The notes under the pieces are model-generated. The model saw only the letters and a list, made by a program, of their open reading frames with translations. It did no database searches and was not told the DNA's origin. Below, in pieces: positions 46,357-55,804 of a stretch of 64,000 nucleotides of DNA. The position numbers and the translations under genes are program-made. Source of the DNA: an uncultured Dysgonomonas sp. (GTDB taxonomy: Bacteria > Bacteroidota > Bacteroidia > Bacteroidales > Dysgonomonadaceae); the NCBI GenBank assembly GCA_945273835.1, contig CALYPL010000010.1, forward strand, positions 1 through 64,000, in the 5' to 3' direction. The number at the start of each line of letters is the position of its first letter. Position 1 is the first letter of the stretch.

Positions 46357-47667
46357 TTATTGGATCCGTAATGCCGATTGCGTGTCATTAAATTCTCCTA
46401 AAGTTACGATAGAAATTTGGTTGACCAATTTTTCGTTGTAAGGCGCCTCTACTTTTACATAATTTTCGGTAAAACCGTGCATTTTGCCATCATAGCAGGT
46501 ATTCTCAAACAAAACTTTCCGACTTGTTCCTTTCTGTGAACGATAGAAGCCTTGTGTTTTTTCGTCAGACAGGTCTAACAAAATTTTCGATCTTGTATGT
46601 TTGGTTCTCGGATCAACGACGTAATCAATATTCAACGCCTGCGTGCCGGGACGTTCCGAATAGGTAAATACATGTAACTGTGAGAAATCGAGCGATTCGA
46701 TGAATTGGCGTGCTTCTTCAAAATATTCATCTGTTTCTCCTCGTGTACCTACAATCACATCTATTCCGATAAACGCATCAGGGATAATGGATTTTATTAT
46801 TTCTGTTTTATGACGAAATAGTTTAGTATCGTATTTGCGCTTCATTATTTTCAGTACCGCATCCGACCCTGATTGCAACGGAATATGGAAATGTGGTGCA
46901 AAGCGTTTCGAGCCTGCCACAAATTCAATTATTTCATCTGTAAGCAGATTCGGTTCAATGGAAGATATTCTAAAACGTTCGATGCCATCAACCTCATCCA
47001 GTTTTTTTACTAAATCGAAAAAGGTATCGCCTGTTGTACGCCCGAAGTCTCCGATATTGACACCTGTCAGTACAATTTCTTTTCCGCCCCTTTCAACTAC
47101 TTCACGCGCTTGTGCCACAAGACTGTCTATCGTACCGTTACGACTTCGGCCTCGTGCTTTTGGAATGGTACAATAAGAGCAAAAATAGTCGCATCCATCT
47201 TGCACTTTCAGAAAATAACGTGTACGGTCGTCTTGCGAGCAAGAGGGTACAAATGTCTTTATATGCGATGTTTTTGAAGTAACAATGTGTCCCTTGTCTT
47301 TTTTCTTCAGTTCATCAAGATAGGTAATTACATCTAACTTCTGTTCCGAACCAAGCACAAGGTCTACGCCTTCAATAGACGCTATATCTTGAGGTTTAAG
47401 TTGAGCATAACATCCGGTTACGATAACAAACGCTCCGGGATTTTCTTTTATCAGCTTGCGAACGGCTTGTCGGCATTTCTTATCAGCAAGTTCGGTTACC
47501 GAACAAGTGTTTATTACACAAATATCTGCTTTTTCCCCTGAACGTGCTTTGCGCACCCCGACTTGCGATAATTGCCTGCCTATCGCAGATGTTTCGGCAA
47601 AATTAAGTTTGCAACCTAAGGTATAGTATATTGCCAATTTATTTTCGAATACGGAATGGTCTATCAT
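46357..47667 (-). CDS. mtaB: tRNA ct6A37 methylthiotransferase
   Basis: Radical-SAM enzyme adding methylthio to threonylcarbamoyladenosine-37 of tRNAs reading ANN codons. 436 residues: UPF0004 domain with Cys19, Cys55 and a third Cys in VTGCYAQ (about residue 87); radical SAM CxxxCxxC in DGCDYFCSYC (about 152-161); TRAM domain at the C-terminus. TLGCKLNFAE near the start separates MtaB from MiaB/RimO. First of a three-gene unit; promoter-like box at 47692-47699. Confidence 0.94.
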   Translation of the reverse strand: MIDHSVFENKLAIYYTLGCKLNFAETSAIGRQLSQVGVRKARSGEKADICVINTCSVTELADKKCRQAVRKLIKENPGAFVIVTGCYAQLKPQDIASIEGVDLVLGSEQKLDVITYLDELKKKDKGHIVTSKTSHIKTFVPSCSQDDRTRYFLKVQDGCDYFCSYCTIPKARGRSRNGTIDSLVAQAREVVERGGKEIVLTGVNIGDFGRTTGDTFFDLVKKLDEVDGIERFRISSIEPNLLTDEIIEFVAGSKRFAPHFHIPLQSGSDAVLKIMKRKYDTKLFRHKTEIIKSIIPDAFIGIDVIVGTRGETDEYFEEARQFIESLDFSQLHVFTYSERPGTQALNIDYVVDPRTKHTRSKILLDLSDEKTQGFYRSQKGTSRKVLFENTCYDGKMHGFTENYVKVEAPYNEKLVNQISIVTLGEFNDTQSALRIQ

Positions 47668-47691
47668 TTTCTGTTCTAAATGAGAAGGCTA

Positions 47692-47699
47692 CAAAATTA
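47692..47699 (-). promoter_or_regulatory. mtaB promoter -7 element
   Basis: The minus strand reads TAATTTTG, matching TAnnTTTG, 25 bases before the mtaB ATG. It is divergent from the acyl-CoA synthetase promoter at 47731-47761. Confidence 0.45.
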
Positions 47700-47730
47700 C
47701 ACAAATGTTCTCATTTTCCCTATAAAACAC

Positions 47731-47761
47731 TTGGAGTTTATATTCAGAGAGCCTATTTTTG
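47731..47761 (+). promoter_or_regulatory. acyl-CoA synthetase promoter
   Basis: TTG (47731-47733) and TATTTTTG (47754-47761) separated by 20 bases, the best -33/-7 pair in the window. The -7 box overlaps the upstream TTG codon of the open frame at 47759, which argues for the ATG start at 47786. Confidence 0.6.
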
Positions 47762-47785
47762 CACAAATTTTTTAAAAGTGCGCAA

Positions 47786-49456
47786 ATGGAAATTGTTAAG
47801 AACTTTGTAAAAGTATACGAAAACAGCTTTAAATTCAACTGGGATCTTCCTGCATTATCTGATTATTCTGAAAAAACTGACTTAAAATATAAGGATCTGG
47901 CTCTTGAGATAGCCCGTTTACACATTTTATTTGACGAAGCTCATATTAAGAAAGGTGATAAGATAACCTTAATCGGCAAAAATAACATACCTTGGTGTAT
48001 CGCTTATCTTGCCACTGTAACTTATGGCGCTGTAATAGTTCCTATTTTACAAGATTTTCCAGCCAACAGCATTCAACACATCATCAATCATTCGGAATCG
48101 AAACTTGTCTTTGCCGGCGAAACATTCTGGGATAGTCTTGATGAAGAACACATCCCTGAGGTAAGGGCTGTATTCTTATTGAATGATCTTAAATACAAAT
48201 GTATATACGAGCATGGCGATGAGCATCTTTCATCCACCGTCGAGAATCTGGATAAATTAATGAACAAAAAATATCCAGAAGGCTTTACGAAAGAAGATAT
48301 TAAATATGCCGAAGTGGATAATGAAGAGCTTGTTCTGCTTAATTATACGTCTGGTACTACCGGCTTCAGTAAAGGAGTGATGCTTCCCGGTCGTAGTCTT
48401 GCCGGGAATGTTGGTTATGTATCCTATTTGGAATTATTAAAAAGAGGTGAAAAAATTTTGTCGTTCCTACCGTTAGCTCATGCCTACGGATGTGCGTTTG
48501 AATTTTTATTCTCATTGTCGCAAGGATGCCATACCATTCTTTTAGGCAAAGTGCCTGCGCCAAAAATTCTTCTTCAGGCTCTGGCTGATGTGAAACCTAA
48601 TTTGATTGTTACGGTTCCGCTTATTATTGAAAAAATATACAGAAAATCTATTTTGCCGAAAATTGAAAAACCTGCATTTAAAGCCGCTCTTAAAATTCCG
48701 ATTGTTAGAGATCAGATATACGCAAAGATCAGAAAAAATCTGATTAATGCACTTGGTGGAAATTTTCATCAGGTCATTATCGGTGGTGCTGCTCTAAATG
48801 CCGAAGTGGAGGATTTTCTTTATAAAATAAAGTTTCCGTTTACGGTTGGTTACGGTATGACGGAATGCGGTCCGCTGATTTCGGTTGATCAATATTATGA
48901 TTTCATACCAAGATCATGTGGTAAAATTCTTGATCATATTATGAGAGTTCGTATCGACTCTTCTGACCCTTATAATAAGATTGGTGAGATACAGGTAAGC
49001 GGTACTAATGTGATGCTGGGATATTATAAAAACGAGGATGCAACGAAAGCTACTTTCACTGAAGACGGATGGCTAAGAACGGGTGACCTTGGGACTATTG
49101 ATAAAAACAACCGTATATTCATCAAAGGGCGAAGCAAATCTATGTTGCTTGGTCCGAACGGTCAGAATATTTTCCCCGAAGAGATTGAGTCTAAATTGAA
49201 CAATATGCCCTTTGTATTGGAAAGCCTTATTGTTGAGCGGAACGGTCTGCTTGTTGCCTTGATCTATCCTGACTATGAAACAATGGATACCGCTGGTATA
49301 ACTCAAGAAATGCTGCCTCAAGTAATGGAAGAGAACCGAAAAATACTTAATAAGGCAGTAGCTAACTACGAAAACATTTCAGCAATACAGATATATCCGA
49401 CCGAGTTTGAAAAAACTCCTAAGAAAAGCATTAAGAGATATTTATATCAATCTTAG
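47786..49456 (+). CDS. long-chain acyl-CoA synthetase (AMP-binding)
   Basis: 556-residue adenylate-forming enzyme activating fatty acids. P-loop-like motif LNYTSGTTGFSKGVM (about 185-199), FLPLAHAYG (about 228-236), the adenine-binding VGYGMTECGP (about 364-373) and the hinge TGDLGTIDKNNRIFIKGR (about 433-450). The ATG at 47786 is preferred over the TTG at 47759, which lies in the promoter. It could also be a 2-acyl-lysophospholipid or other acyl ligase. Monocistronic. Confidence 0.9.
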   Translation: MEIVKNFVKVYENSFKFNWDLPALSDYSEKTDLKYKDLALEIARLHILFDEAHIKKGDKITLIGKNNIPWCIAYLATVTYGAVIVPILQDFPANSIQHIINHSESKLVFAGETFWDSLDEEHIPEVRAVFLLNDLKYKCIYEHGDEHLSSTVENLDKLMNKKYPEGFTKEDIKYAEVDNEELVLLNYTSGTTGFSKGVMLPGRSLAGNVGYVSYLELLKRGEKILSFLPLAHAYGCAFEFLFSLSQGCHTILLGKVPAPKILLQALADVKPNLIVTVPLIIEKIYRKSILPKIEKPAFKAALKIPIVRDQIYAKIRKNLINALGGNFHQVIIGGAALNAEVEDFLYKIKFPFTVGYGMTECGPLISVDQYYDFIPRSCGKILDHIMRVRIDSSDPYNKIGEIQVSGTNVMLGYYKNEDATKATFTEDGWLRTGDLGTIDKNNRIFIKGRSKSMLLGPNGQNIFPEEIESKLNNMPFVLESLIVERNGLLVALIYPDYETMDTAGITQEMLPQVMEENRKILNKAVANYENISAIQIYPTEFEKTPKKSIKRYLYQS

Positions 49457-49556
49457 AATAATGAATTTAATAATTATTACTAATTTTTGGATAGAAATTT
49501 TCCGCAAATAGTAAAAAAAACATAAATATGTCGCATAACATATAAATTATTATACT

Positions 49557-49564
49557 TATATTTG
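49557..49564 (+). promoter_or_regulatory. -7 element before the small lipoprotein gene
   Basis: TATATTTG matches TAnnTTTG, 56 bases before the ATG at 49620. Confidence 0.5.
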
Positions 49565-49619
49565 TGCGTCCAAAAAGTGAGGACAACTTATATTTCAAGA
49601 ATTTAATTGTAAAAAGAAG

Positions 49620-49817
49620 ATGAAAAAGTTAGTTTTATTTGCTGTTGCTGCTCTTACTATTTCTTTAGTTGCTTGTGGAAATAAAAACGCACAAGAACAA
49701 TCTGCTACTCAAGAACCTGTTGCTAATCAAGAACAAAATCAAGTTCAAAATCCAACTGATTCTCTTGTAGCTCCTGCTGACTCTTTAGCTAAAAAAGCTG
49801 AAGAAGCTGCAAACTAA
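49620..49817 (+). CDS. small lipoprotein
   Basis: 65 residues: signal peptide with lipobox VACG (Cys19), then a low-complexity Gln/Asn/Glu/Ala tail (QEQSATQEPVANQEQNQ) ending KKAEEAAN. The acidic surface-export signal is missing, so it probably stays periplasmic. No domain is recognised. It has its own -7 element and a strong terminator, so it is a genuine gene, and its abundance may be high, as for other short lipoproteins, though that is a guess. Confidence 0.75.
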   Translation: MKKLVLFAVAALTISLVACGNKNAQEQSATQEPVANQEQNQVQNPTDSLVAPADSLAKKAEEAAN

Positions 49818-49836
49818 TAAAGAAACAGTTTTAGCT

Positions 49837-49870
49837 GTAACCTGTATGAGTTTCCTCATATAGGTTTTTT
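49837..49870 (+). terminator. terminator after the small lipoprotein gene
   Basis: AACCTGTATGAG (49837-49848) pairs with CTCATATAGGTT (49853-49864), one G-T pair, loop TTTC, then eight T's. Confidence 0.85.
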
Positions 49871-49930
49871 TTGTTTATAGAGGTAGGTCTTTTACCTGTA
49901 GCAAGAATTACATTAGTCCCATAAAATCAC

Positions 49931-49938
49931 TATATTTG
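49931..49938 (+). promoter_or_regulatory. -7 element of the polysaccharide cluster
   Basis: TATATTTG matches TAnnTTTG, 33 bases before the ATG at 49971 and after the lipoprotein terminator. Probably the main promoter of the cluster that follows. Confidence 0.5.
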
Positions 49939-49970
49939 CGTAGCGAAATTTATTACGATCATTAAACTTT

Positions 49971-50837
49971 ATGGAACTCAGAGACAATCAAGATGAATGG
50001 GATATCATAATCAAACCCAGAGAAAATAAATTCACGTTAAACTTAAATGAAGTCTGGAAATACAAGGATTTGATAAAAATGTACATTCGTCGCGACTTTG
50101 TCACAATGTACAAACAGACTATATTAGGCCCGTTGTGGTTTATCATTCAGCCAGTCTTTACAACTATCATGTTTATGTTTGTTTTCGGAGGAATCGCACA
50201 AATACCGACAGATGGCATACCTCAACCTCTGTTCTACATGTCGGGGATTCTATGTTGGAACTATTTCGGAGATTGTCTCGGGCGATCTTCAAGCACCTTT
50301 TCCTCCAACGCCGGTGTATTCAGTAAAGTTTATTTTCCAAGATTAACTGTTCCTGTATCGGGATTGGTTACTAACCTCATTCGATTGACAATTCAGTTAT
50401 TTATATTTTTCTTGATATATCTATATTTTTATATAAAAGGTACTACCGCTCATTTTACAGCGTATATCGCATTATTCCCCCTTATTCTGATTGTTGTAGC
50501 AGGTATTGGATTCGGTGTCGGCATCATTATGTCTTCAATTACTGCCAAATACAGAGATTTAGCTATTTTATTCGGATTCCTGACCCAGTTATGGATGTAC
50601 GCCACACCTATTATATACCCTCTTTCGGCTGTACCTCAAAAGGTTGAAAAATACGCATGGATTTTACAAATTAATCCGTTGACCTCTATTGTAGAAACAA
50701 CCCGTCTGGCTTTTTTAGGCGAAGGATCATTTTCATGGCTCTCTTTCGGTTACAGCTGCATATTTGCAATCGTAATAGCATTTGTTGGTATCTGGATGTT
50801 TAATAAAGTTGAACGAAACTTTATTGACACAATTTAA
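49971..50837 (+). CDS. ABC-2 polysaccharide export permease (Wzm-like)
   Basis: 288-residue inner-membrane permease with about six hydrophobic helices (first about 56-78). The N-terminal MYKQTILGPLWFIIQPVF is the family signature of the O-antigen/teichoic acid export permeases; TAKYRDLAILF and WMYATPIIYP are typical later segments. It pairs with the ATPase encoded next (gap of 13 bases) to export undecaprenyl-linked polysaccharide. Whether the product is an O-antigen or a capsule is not visible. Confidence 0.92.
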   Translation: MELRDNQDEWDIIIKPRENKFTLNLNEVWKYKDLIKMYIRRDFVTMYKQTILGPLWFIIQPVFTTIMFMFVFGGIAQIPTDGIPQPLFYMSGILCWNYFGDCLGRSSSTFSSNAGVFSKVYFPRLTVPVSGLVTNLIRLTIQLFIFFLIYLYFYIKGTTAHFTAYIALFPLILIVVAGIGFGVGIIMSSITAKYRDLAILFGFLTQLWMYATPIIYPLSAVPQKVEKYAWILQINPLTSIVETTRLAFLGEGSFSWLSFGYSCIFAIVIAFVGIWMFNKVERNFIDTI

Positions 50838-50850
50838 ATATTTACTTTAC

Positions 50851-52113
50851 ATGTCGAACACCATTATTAAAATAGAGAATATATCCAAACAATATCGGTT
50901 AGGACAAGTAGGAACAGGTACTATCAGTCACGATTTAAATCGTTGGTGGTACAGGATAAGAGGTAAAGAAGATCCCTATCTGAAAATTGGAGACACCAAT
51001 GATCGGACTACCAAAAGCAATAGTGGATATGTCTGGGCTTTGAAAAATATTTCGTTTGATGTTAAACAGGGCGAAGTATTGGGCATTATAGGCAAAAACG
51101 GTGCGGGCAAATCCACCCTGTTAAAGTTGTTATCGCGCGTTACCGCTCCTACACTTGGCTCTATTAAGGCCAAAGGACGGATCGCCTCTCTTCTTGAGGT
51201 TGGAACCGGCTTTCATCCGGAACTTACAGGTAGAGAAAACGTCTTTATGAACGGCTCTATCTTGGGTATGACTAAAGCCGAAATTAAACGTAAGTTCGAT
51301 GAGATCGTGGCATTTGCCGGTGTCGAAAAATACATTGATACTCCTGTAAAACGCTACTCTTCGGGGATGACGGTACGTCTGGGTTTTGCCGTGGCAGCTC
51401 ATCTCGAACCCGAAATAATGGTTGTGGATGAGGTATTAGCCGTTGGCGATGCGGAATTTCAGAAAAAAGCCATCGGTAAGATGCAAGATGTATCACATAG
51501 TGAAGGCAGAACAATATTGTTTGTAAGTCATAATATGGATGCTGTAAAGAAAATGTGTACAAGGGCCGTGTTATTAAAAGACGGAAGTGTGCAGAGTGAC
51601 GGCAGCGTGGATTCTATATTAGATATATACATGAATGAGAACAAAGGTAACTGCAACGTTATCGCCAATGAGATTGTAAATAATGATATGTGCATTTTAT
51701 CTGCTTCTGTCTACGGAGAAAAGGGTGAAAGTACAGATTTATTGATGATTGGCGAAGATTGGTATGCACAAATTGACATAGATGTTCAGCATGAAATAAA
51801 AGACACTGTTTTTGCGGTTGGTATAAGCACTTCGTTAGATGTTCCGATTATTACAACTTGGTCTCCTCCTCAGAATTTGAAGCCGGGAAAATATGCTATC
51901 AGGTTTTCATGTAATGGTATGCATTTTCAGAAAGGAAGTTATAAAGCAGTAATTGGTATTTCGAAAGGTAAAGAGTCGTTATATTATAACGATATAGACA
52001 TTCAATTTGAAGTGGCTTTGGTTCAGAAAGAGATCAATGAAAATCTTATCAGAGTGGATGGAACTACGGGGATTTTAGTTAATCAATTACAAACTGAGAT
52101 AATAACTTTATAA
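50851..52113 (+). CDS. ABC polysaccharide export ATPase with C-terminal domain (Wzt-like)
   Basis: 420 residues. Nucleotide-binding domain about 1-250: Walker A GKNGAGKST (81-89), signature YSSGM (169-173), Walker B MVVDEV (190-195). A beta-rich C-terminal domain (about 255-420) resembles the Wzt carbohydrate-binding domain that recognises a terminal sugar or modification. The ATG at 50851 is chosen; the frame opens upstream inside the permease gene. Together with the permease it defines an ABC-dependent pathway. Confidence 0.92.
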   Translation: MSNTIIKIENISKQYRLGQVGTGTISHDLNRWWYRIRGKEDPYLKIGDTNDRTTKSNSGYVWALKNISFDVKQGEVLGIIGKNGAGKSTLLKLLSRVTAPTLGSIKAKGRIASLLEVGTGFHPELTGRENVFMNGSILGMTKAEIKRKFDEIVAFAGVEKYIDTPVKRYSSGMTVRLGFAVAAHLEPEIMVVDEVLAVGDAEFQKKAIGKMQDVSHSEGRTILFVSHNMDAVKKMCTRAVLLKDGSVQSDGSVDSILDIYMNENKGNCNVIANEIVNNDMCILSASVYGEKGESTDLLMIGEDWYAQIDIDVQHEIKDTVFAVGISTSLDVPIITTWSPPQNLKPGKYAIRFSCNGMHFQKGSYKAVIGISKGKESLYYNDIDIQFEVALVQKEINENLIRVDGTTGILVNQLQTEIITL

Positions 52114-52155
52114 TATGGTTCTACATTCAGAAGTTATTTTCAGTTCTGAAGTATC

Positions 52156-53037
52156 ATGAAGATTGTTAGATTACAAGGTGGTTTAGGAAATCAAATGTTC
52201 CAATATGCCATTGTCAGAGCAAATGAAACCAATAAAGGTAAAATGGTCTATTTGGATACATCTTTATTGGATGAAAATGCTGTTTCGACCGATACTTTCA
52301 CAGCACGTAATTATGAACTCAACATATTCTCAAATATTAGAGCGAAAATTTTGACCGAGAAGCAAAAAAAAATACTTTTCTCCAATAAATGGTTCGCAAG
52401 ACTATATCGGAAATTATTCAACATTCGCCCTATAGCTATTTCTCAAACTGAGAATGAGTACATTAAAATACCTGATATTAAAGATATTGTACTAACTGGT
52501 TATTTTCAATCTGAAAAATATTTTAAGAAAATCAGAACTGATTTATTGAATGATTTTCAGTTTCCTCAACTTGATGTGCAAAATTCAGATTTGAAAGCTA
52601 AAATACTATCGGAAACGTCTGTAAGCATACATGTTCGCCGAGGAGACTACTTAAAACCAGTTATTAATGATTATCACGGCGTATTGCCTCATGACTATTA
52701 CCTAAAAGCAATTGAAAGATTGGAATCAGAGTTTGGTCAAGACCTTACCTATTATGTATTTTCAGATGACACTGAATATGTTGAAAAATCTTTCAGCTTT
52801 CTTAAGAATAAAACTATTATCTATCAAAATATCGGGCCTAACTGTTGGAAGGATATGTATTTGATGAGTTCTTGTCAGCACCATATTATTGCAAACAGCT
52901 CTTTCAGCTGGTGGGGTGCCTGGCTATCTGAAAGGCATGGATTAACTTTAGCTCCGTCACAGTGGTTTAATAGTATGAAAGCTAAGTACATTATTCACGA
53001 TTTTATTCCTGAAAATTGGCTAATTATTGATTGTTGA
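52156..53037 (+). CDS. alpha-1,2-fucosyltransferase (GT11)
   Basis: 293-residue inverting glycosyltransferase using GDP-fucose. Diagnostic motifs: RLQGGLGNQMFQYA (5-18), HVRRGDYL (about 159-166, GDP-fucose binding) and ANSSFSWWGAWL (about 252-263). The cluster product probably carries an alpha-1,2-linked fucose; the acceptor is unknown. GDP-fucose genes are not in the window. Confidence 0.92.
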   Translation: MKIVRLQGGLGNQMFQYAIVRANETNKGKMVYLDTSLLDENAVSTDTFTARNYELNIFSNIRAKILTEKQKKILFSNKWFARLYRKLFNIRPIAISQTENEYIKIPDIKDIVLTGYFQSEKYFKKIRTDLLNDFQFPQLDVQNSDLKAKILSETSVSIHVRRGDYLKPVINDYHGVLPHDYYLKAIERLESEFGQDLTYYVFSDDTEYVEKSFSFLKNKTIIYQNIGPNCWKDMYLMSSCQHHIIANSSFSWWGAWLSERHGLTLAPSQWFNSMKAKYIIHDFIPENWLIIDC

Positions 53038-54020
53038 TGAAAGAGCAAGATTATCCATTGGTTTCTGTCATTATGCCGGCGTATAATACCGAAAAGTATA
53101 TTTCGGAGGCTATTGATAGTATCCTCAACCAAACCTATAAAAATTTTGAATTCTTTATAATCGATGATTGTTCGACTGATCGCACGGCAGAAATTATAAA
53201 AGCATATGAGGATGCCAGAATAATATATATACATAGTGAAAAAAATTATGGAATAGTATATAGTTTAAATAAATGCATCAATTTAGCTAAAGGAAAATAT
53301 ATCGCACGAATGGATTCGGATGATATATCTTTACCCGAAAGATTACGTGAACAGGTTGAGTATATGGAATTAAACCCCAATGTATCAATCATCGGCACTG
53401 CATTTAGATATTCTGATACTAAAGAAGTTATAAACCATCCTGTGGTGGATGATTTAATAAAAATTCAGCTACTTAATAATACAGCATTTGGTCACCCAAC
53501 TGTAATGATCAGAAAGAATGATCTTATCAACAACAATTTAATTTATGACCATAGCTTTCTCCATGCAGAAGATTATGAACTTTGGACAAGAATGGCTGAA
53601 AAGGGTTTAAAAATGGCTAATCTTCCCGGTGTTGGGTTAATATACCGTAGACATAATGCACAGATTAGTTCGTCAAAACAAAAACAACAGTCTTTGCTTA
53701 CAGAAAATATCAGACAAAAACACAGGACTTTTTATTTTGGAGAAGTACTTGATTCGGAAGAAATTGGGTATATTGGAAACTATTCTTTATCAATTTATAA
53801 ATCCATAAGTTTTGTCTTTAAATTATGGTCCGTAAACGCTTCTAAAAATTATTTCAAAAGATCATTCTTCAAAAAATATTTATCCCAATATCTGATCCAA
53901 CGACTAAATAAAAATGAATTAAAAAATTCGATTATTAATAAAAAATACGATATATCGTTTAAAATCTGGTTGCTAAAGGTTTACTTCAACCAGATAAGCC
54001 ATAATATTAGAAAATCATAA
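53037..54020 (+). CDS. GT2 glycosyltransferase 1
   Basis: 327 residues of GT2: PLVSVIMPAYNTEKYISEAI, IIDDCSTDRTAEII, RMDSDDISLPERL (the DxD-like metal site) and HAEDYELWTRMAEKG. The ATG at 53037 overlaps the last base of the fucosyltransferase stop; two leading TTG codons are disregarded. Donor and acceptor unknown. Confidence 0.88.
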   Translation: MKEQDYPLVSVIMPAYNTEKYISEAIDSILNQTYKNFEFFIIDDCSTDRTAEIIKAYEDARIIYIHSEKNYGIVYSLNKCINLAKGKYIARMDSDDISLPERLREQVEYMELNPNVSIIGTAFRYSDTKEVINHPVVDDLIKIQLLNNTAFGHPTVMIRKNDLINNNLIYDHSFLHAEDYELWTRMAEKGLKMANLPGVGLIYRRHNAQISSSKQKQQSLLTENIRQKHRTFYFGEVLDSEEIGYIGNYSLSIYKSISFVFKLWSVNASKNYFKRSFFKKYLSQYLIQRLNKNELKNSIINKKYDISFKIWLLKVYFNQISHNIRKS

Positions 54021-54025
54021 TTACT

Positions 54026-54880
54026 TTGAATAATTTATCAAATCCTCTTATATCCATTATTGTACCGTGTTATAAACAGGCGCAATATTTATCCGAATGT
54101 CTGCAATCGGTTATAGAACAGACATATCAGAATTGGGAATGTATAATTGTAGATGATGGCTCTCCGGACGACACTAAGGATATTTCTAAAACATGGTGTC
54201 TCAAAGATAAACGCATAAAATATTTATATAAAGATAACGATGGCGTTTCTGCTGCTCGCAATGCAGGTATTGCTATTTCACAAGGTCAATGGATATTACC
54301 CTTGGACGCCGATGATAAAATTGCTCCACAATATTTAGAATTAGCAGTACAGGTCATTGAAAAAGATGATAATGTCGGCATCATATATTGTGAAGCCGAA
54401 TTTTTCGGAGACAAAACGGGTAAATGGGAATTAGAAGCATATGATTTTGAAAAATTATTGATTAAAAATCAAATATTTTGCACTGCATTCTACAAAAAAG
54501 CAGATTGGGGTAAAATAGGTGGTTATGATATAAATATGACTCATGGTTATGAGGATTGGGAATTTTGGGTTAATTTAATTAACACCACTAATACCAAAGT
54601 AGAACGTATCAACTATATAGGATTTTATTATAGAATCAAATCCGATTCAAGGAACACTAATTTAAATAGTTTTCTAAAAAGCAGATTTGACATGGAAATG
54701 TATGTAATAAAAAAACATTCAAATCTTTATCTTACAAGGTTTGGTAGCATTTGCAATATTCTTGATGAGAATATGAAGTATAAAGAACTTCTAACCAAAA
54801 AATGCAATGTGATTGCTTTATCTGAAAAACTTCAAAATAATGTTTTATATCGCTTAATTAGAAGATTTGTAAAGTTATAG
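54026..54880 (+). CDS. GT2 glycosyltransferase 2 (paralogue of 7), TTG start
   Basis: 284 residues; SIIVPCYKQAQYLSECL (10-26), VDDGSPDDT (about 43-51), LPLDADDKIAPQYL metal site and GYEDWEFWVNLI. It shares long runs with the gene at 58640. No ATG precedes the first conserved strand, so the TTG at 54026, six bases after the previous stop, is the best start. Function beyond GT2 cannot be assigned. Confidence 0.85.
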   Translation: MNNLSNPLISIIVPCYKQAQYLSECLQSVIEQTYQNWECIIVDDGSPDDTKDISKTWCLKDKRIKYLYKDNDGVSAARNAGIAISQGQWILPLDADDKIAPQYLELAVQVIEKDDNVGIIYCEAEFFGDKTGKWELEAYDFEKLLIKNQIFCTAFYKKADWGKIGGYDINMTHGYEDWEFWVNLINTTNTKVERINYIGFYYRIKSDSRNTNLNSFLKSRFDMEMYVIKKHSNLYLTRFGSICNILDENMKYKELLTKKCNVIALSEKLQNNVLYRLIRRFVKL

Positions 54881-54898
54881 CTGTTTATACTTTCAATT

Positions 54899-55804
54899 AT
54901 GGTTTCAGTAGTACTACCCAATTATAATCACGCACCATATCTCGAACAAAGGATCAATTCTATTCTGAATCAAACATATCAAGATTTTGAATTAATCATT
55001 TTGGACGATTGTTCAACTGATAACAGCAAGGAGATTATTGAAAAGTATAGAAATAATTCACATGTAAGTCACATCATATATAATGAGATTAATTCAGGTT
55101 CGACTTTCAAGCAATGGCGCAAAGGAATTGATATTGCTTTAGGCGAATATATCTGGATAGCTGAAAGTGATGATTACTCTGATGAAACTTTTCTGGCTAA
55201 ATCAATGTATCTTTTACAAAATATTAAAGATTGTGCTCTTGTTTTTACCCAATCATTTATAGTCGACTCGCAAAATAAAATCATAGAGAAACGCAATTCA
55301 CAGATTAGTGATGATCAATATATAAAAAGTTCTAAATTCGTTCGAGAAAATATGTTATTCTGGAACAGTTTATATAATGCCAGCATGGTTGTTTTCAAAA
55401 AAGAATTAGCTAACTCTGTTAATTGGGAAAGAATATGCAAAATGAAATATTCCGGCGATTGGCTTTTTTGGTCAGAAGCATTATTATCTCAAGACGTTAA
55501 TTTAGGTTTTATAAACGAGAATTTAAATTATTATAGAGTTCATAACGCAAATGTCTCCAATCGCTCTCAAAAAAAAGGTTTGTATTTCATTGAAGGATTC
55601 GATATATCGACTTTAAACGCAAAAAGATTACATATAAAAAGAGACAAATATTTTAGACAAACATGGTTTGATCTATGTATAAAATACCGCAAACAATTTA
55701 ATATCCCTATCTTTACCCACATAAAGATTGGAATGCTTTTTATAATAAAACAACCAAAAGTCATATTTTGCATGCTGAGATATGCAAAACTAAAATTAAG
55801 ATGA
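54899..55804 (+). CDS. GT2 glycosyltransferase 3
   Basis: 301 residues; begins directly in the first strand, VSVVLPNYNHAPYLEQRI, then LDDCSTDNSKEII and IAESDDYSDETFL, with GDWLFWSEALL in the acceptor region. It is followed by a four-base ATGA overlap into the GT4 gene. Closest in the window by eye to GT2 1. Confidence 0.87.
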   Translation: MVSVVLPNYNHAPYLEQRINSILNQTYQDFELIILDDCSTDNSKEIIEKYRNNSHVSHIIYNEINSGSTFKQWRKGIDIALGEYIWIAESDDYSDETFLAKSMYLLQNIKDCALVFTQSFIVDSQNKIIEKRNSQISDDQYIKSSKFVRENMLFWNSLYNASMVVFKKELANSVNWERICKMKYSGDWLFWSEALLSQDVNLGFINENLNYYRVHNANVSNRSQKKGLYFIEGFDISTLNAKRLHIKRDKYFRQTWFDLCIKYRKQFNIPIFTHIKIGMLFIIKQPKVIFCMLRYAKLKLR

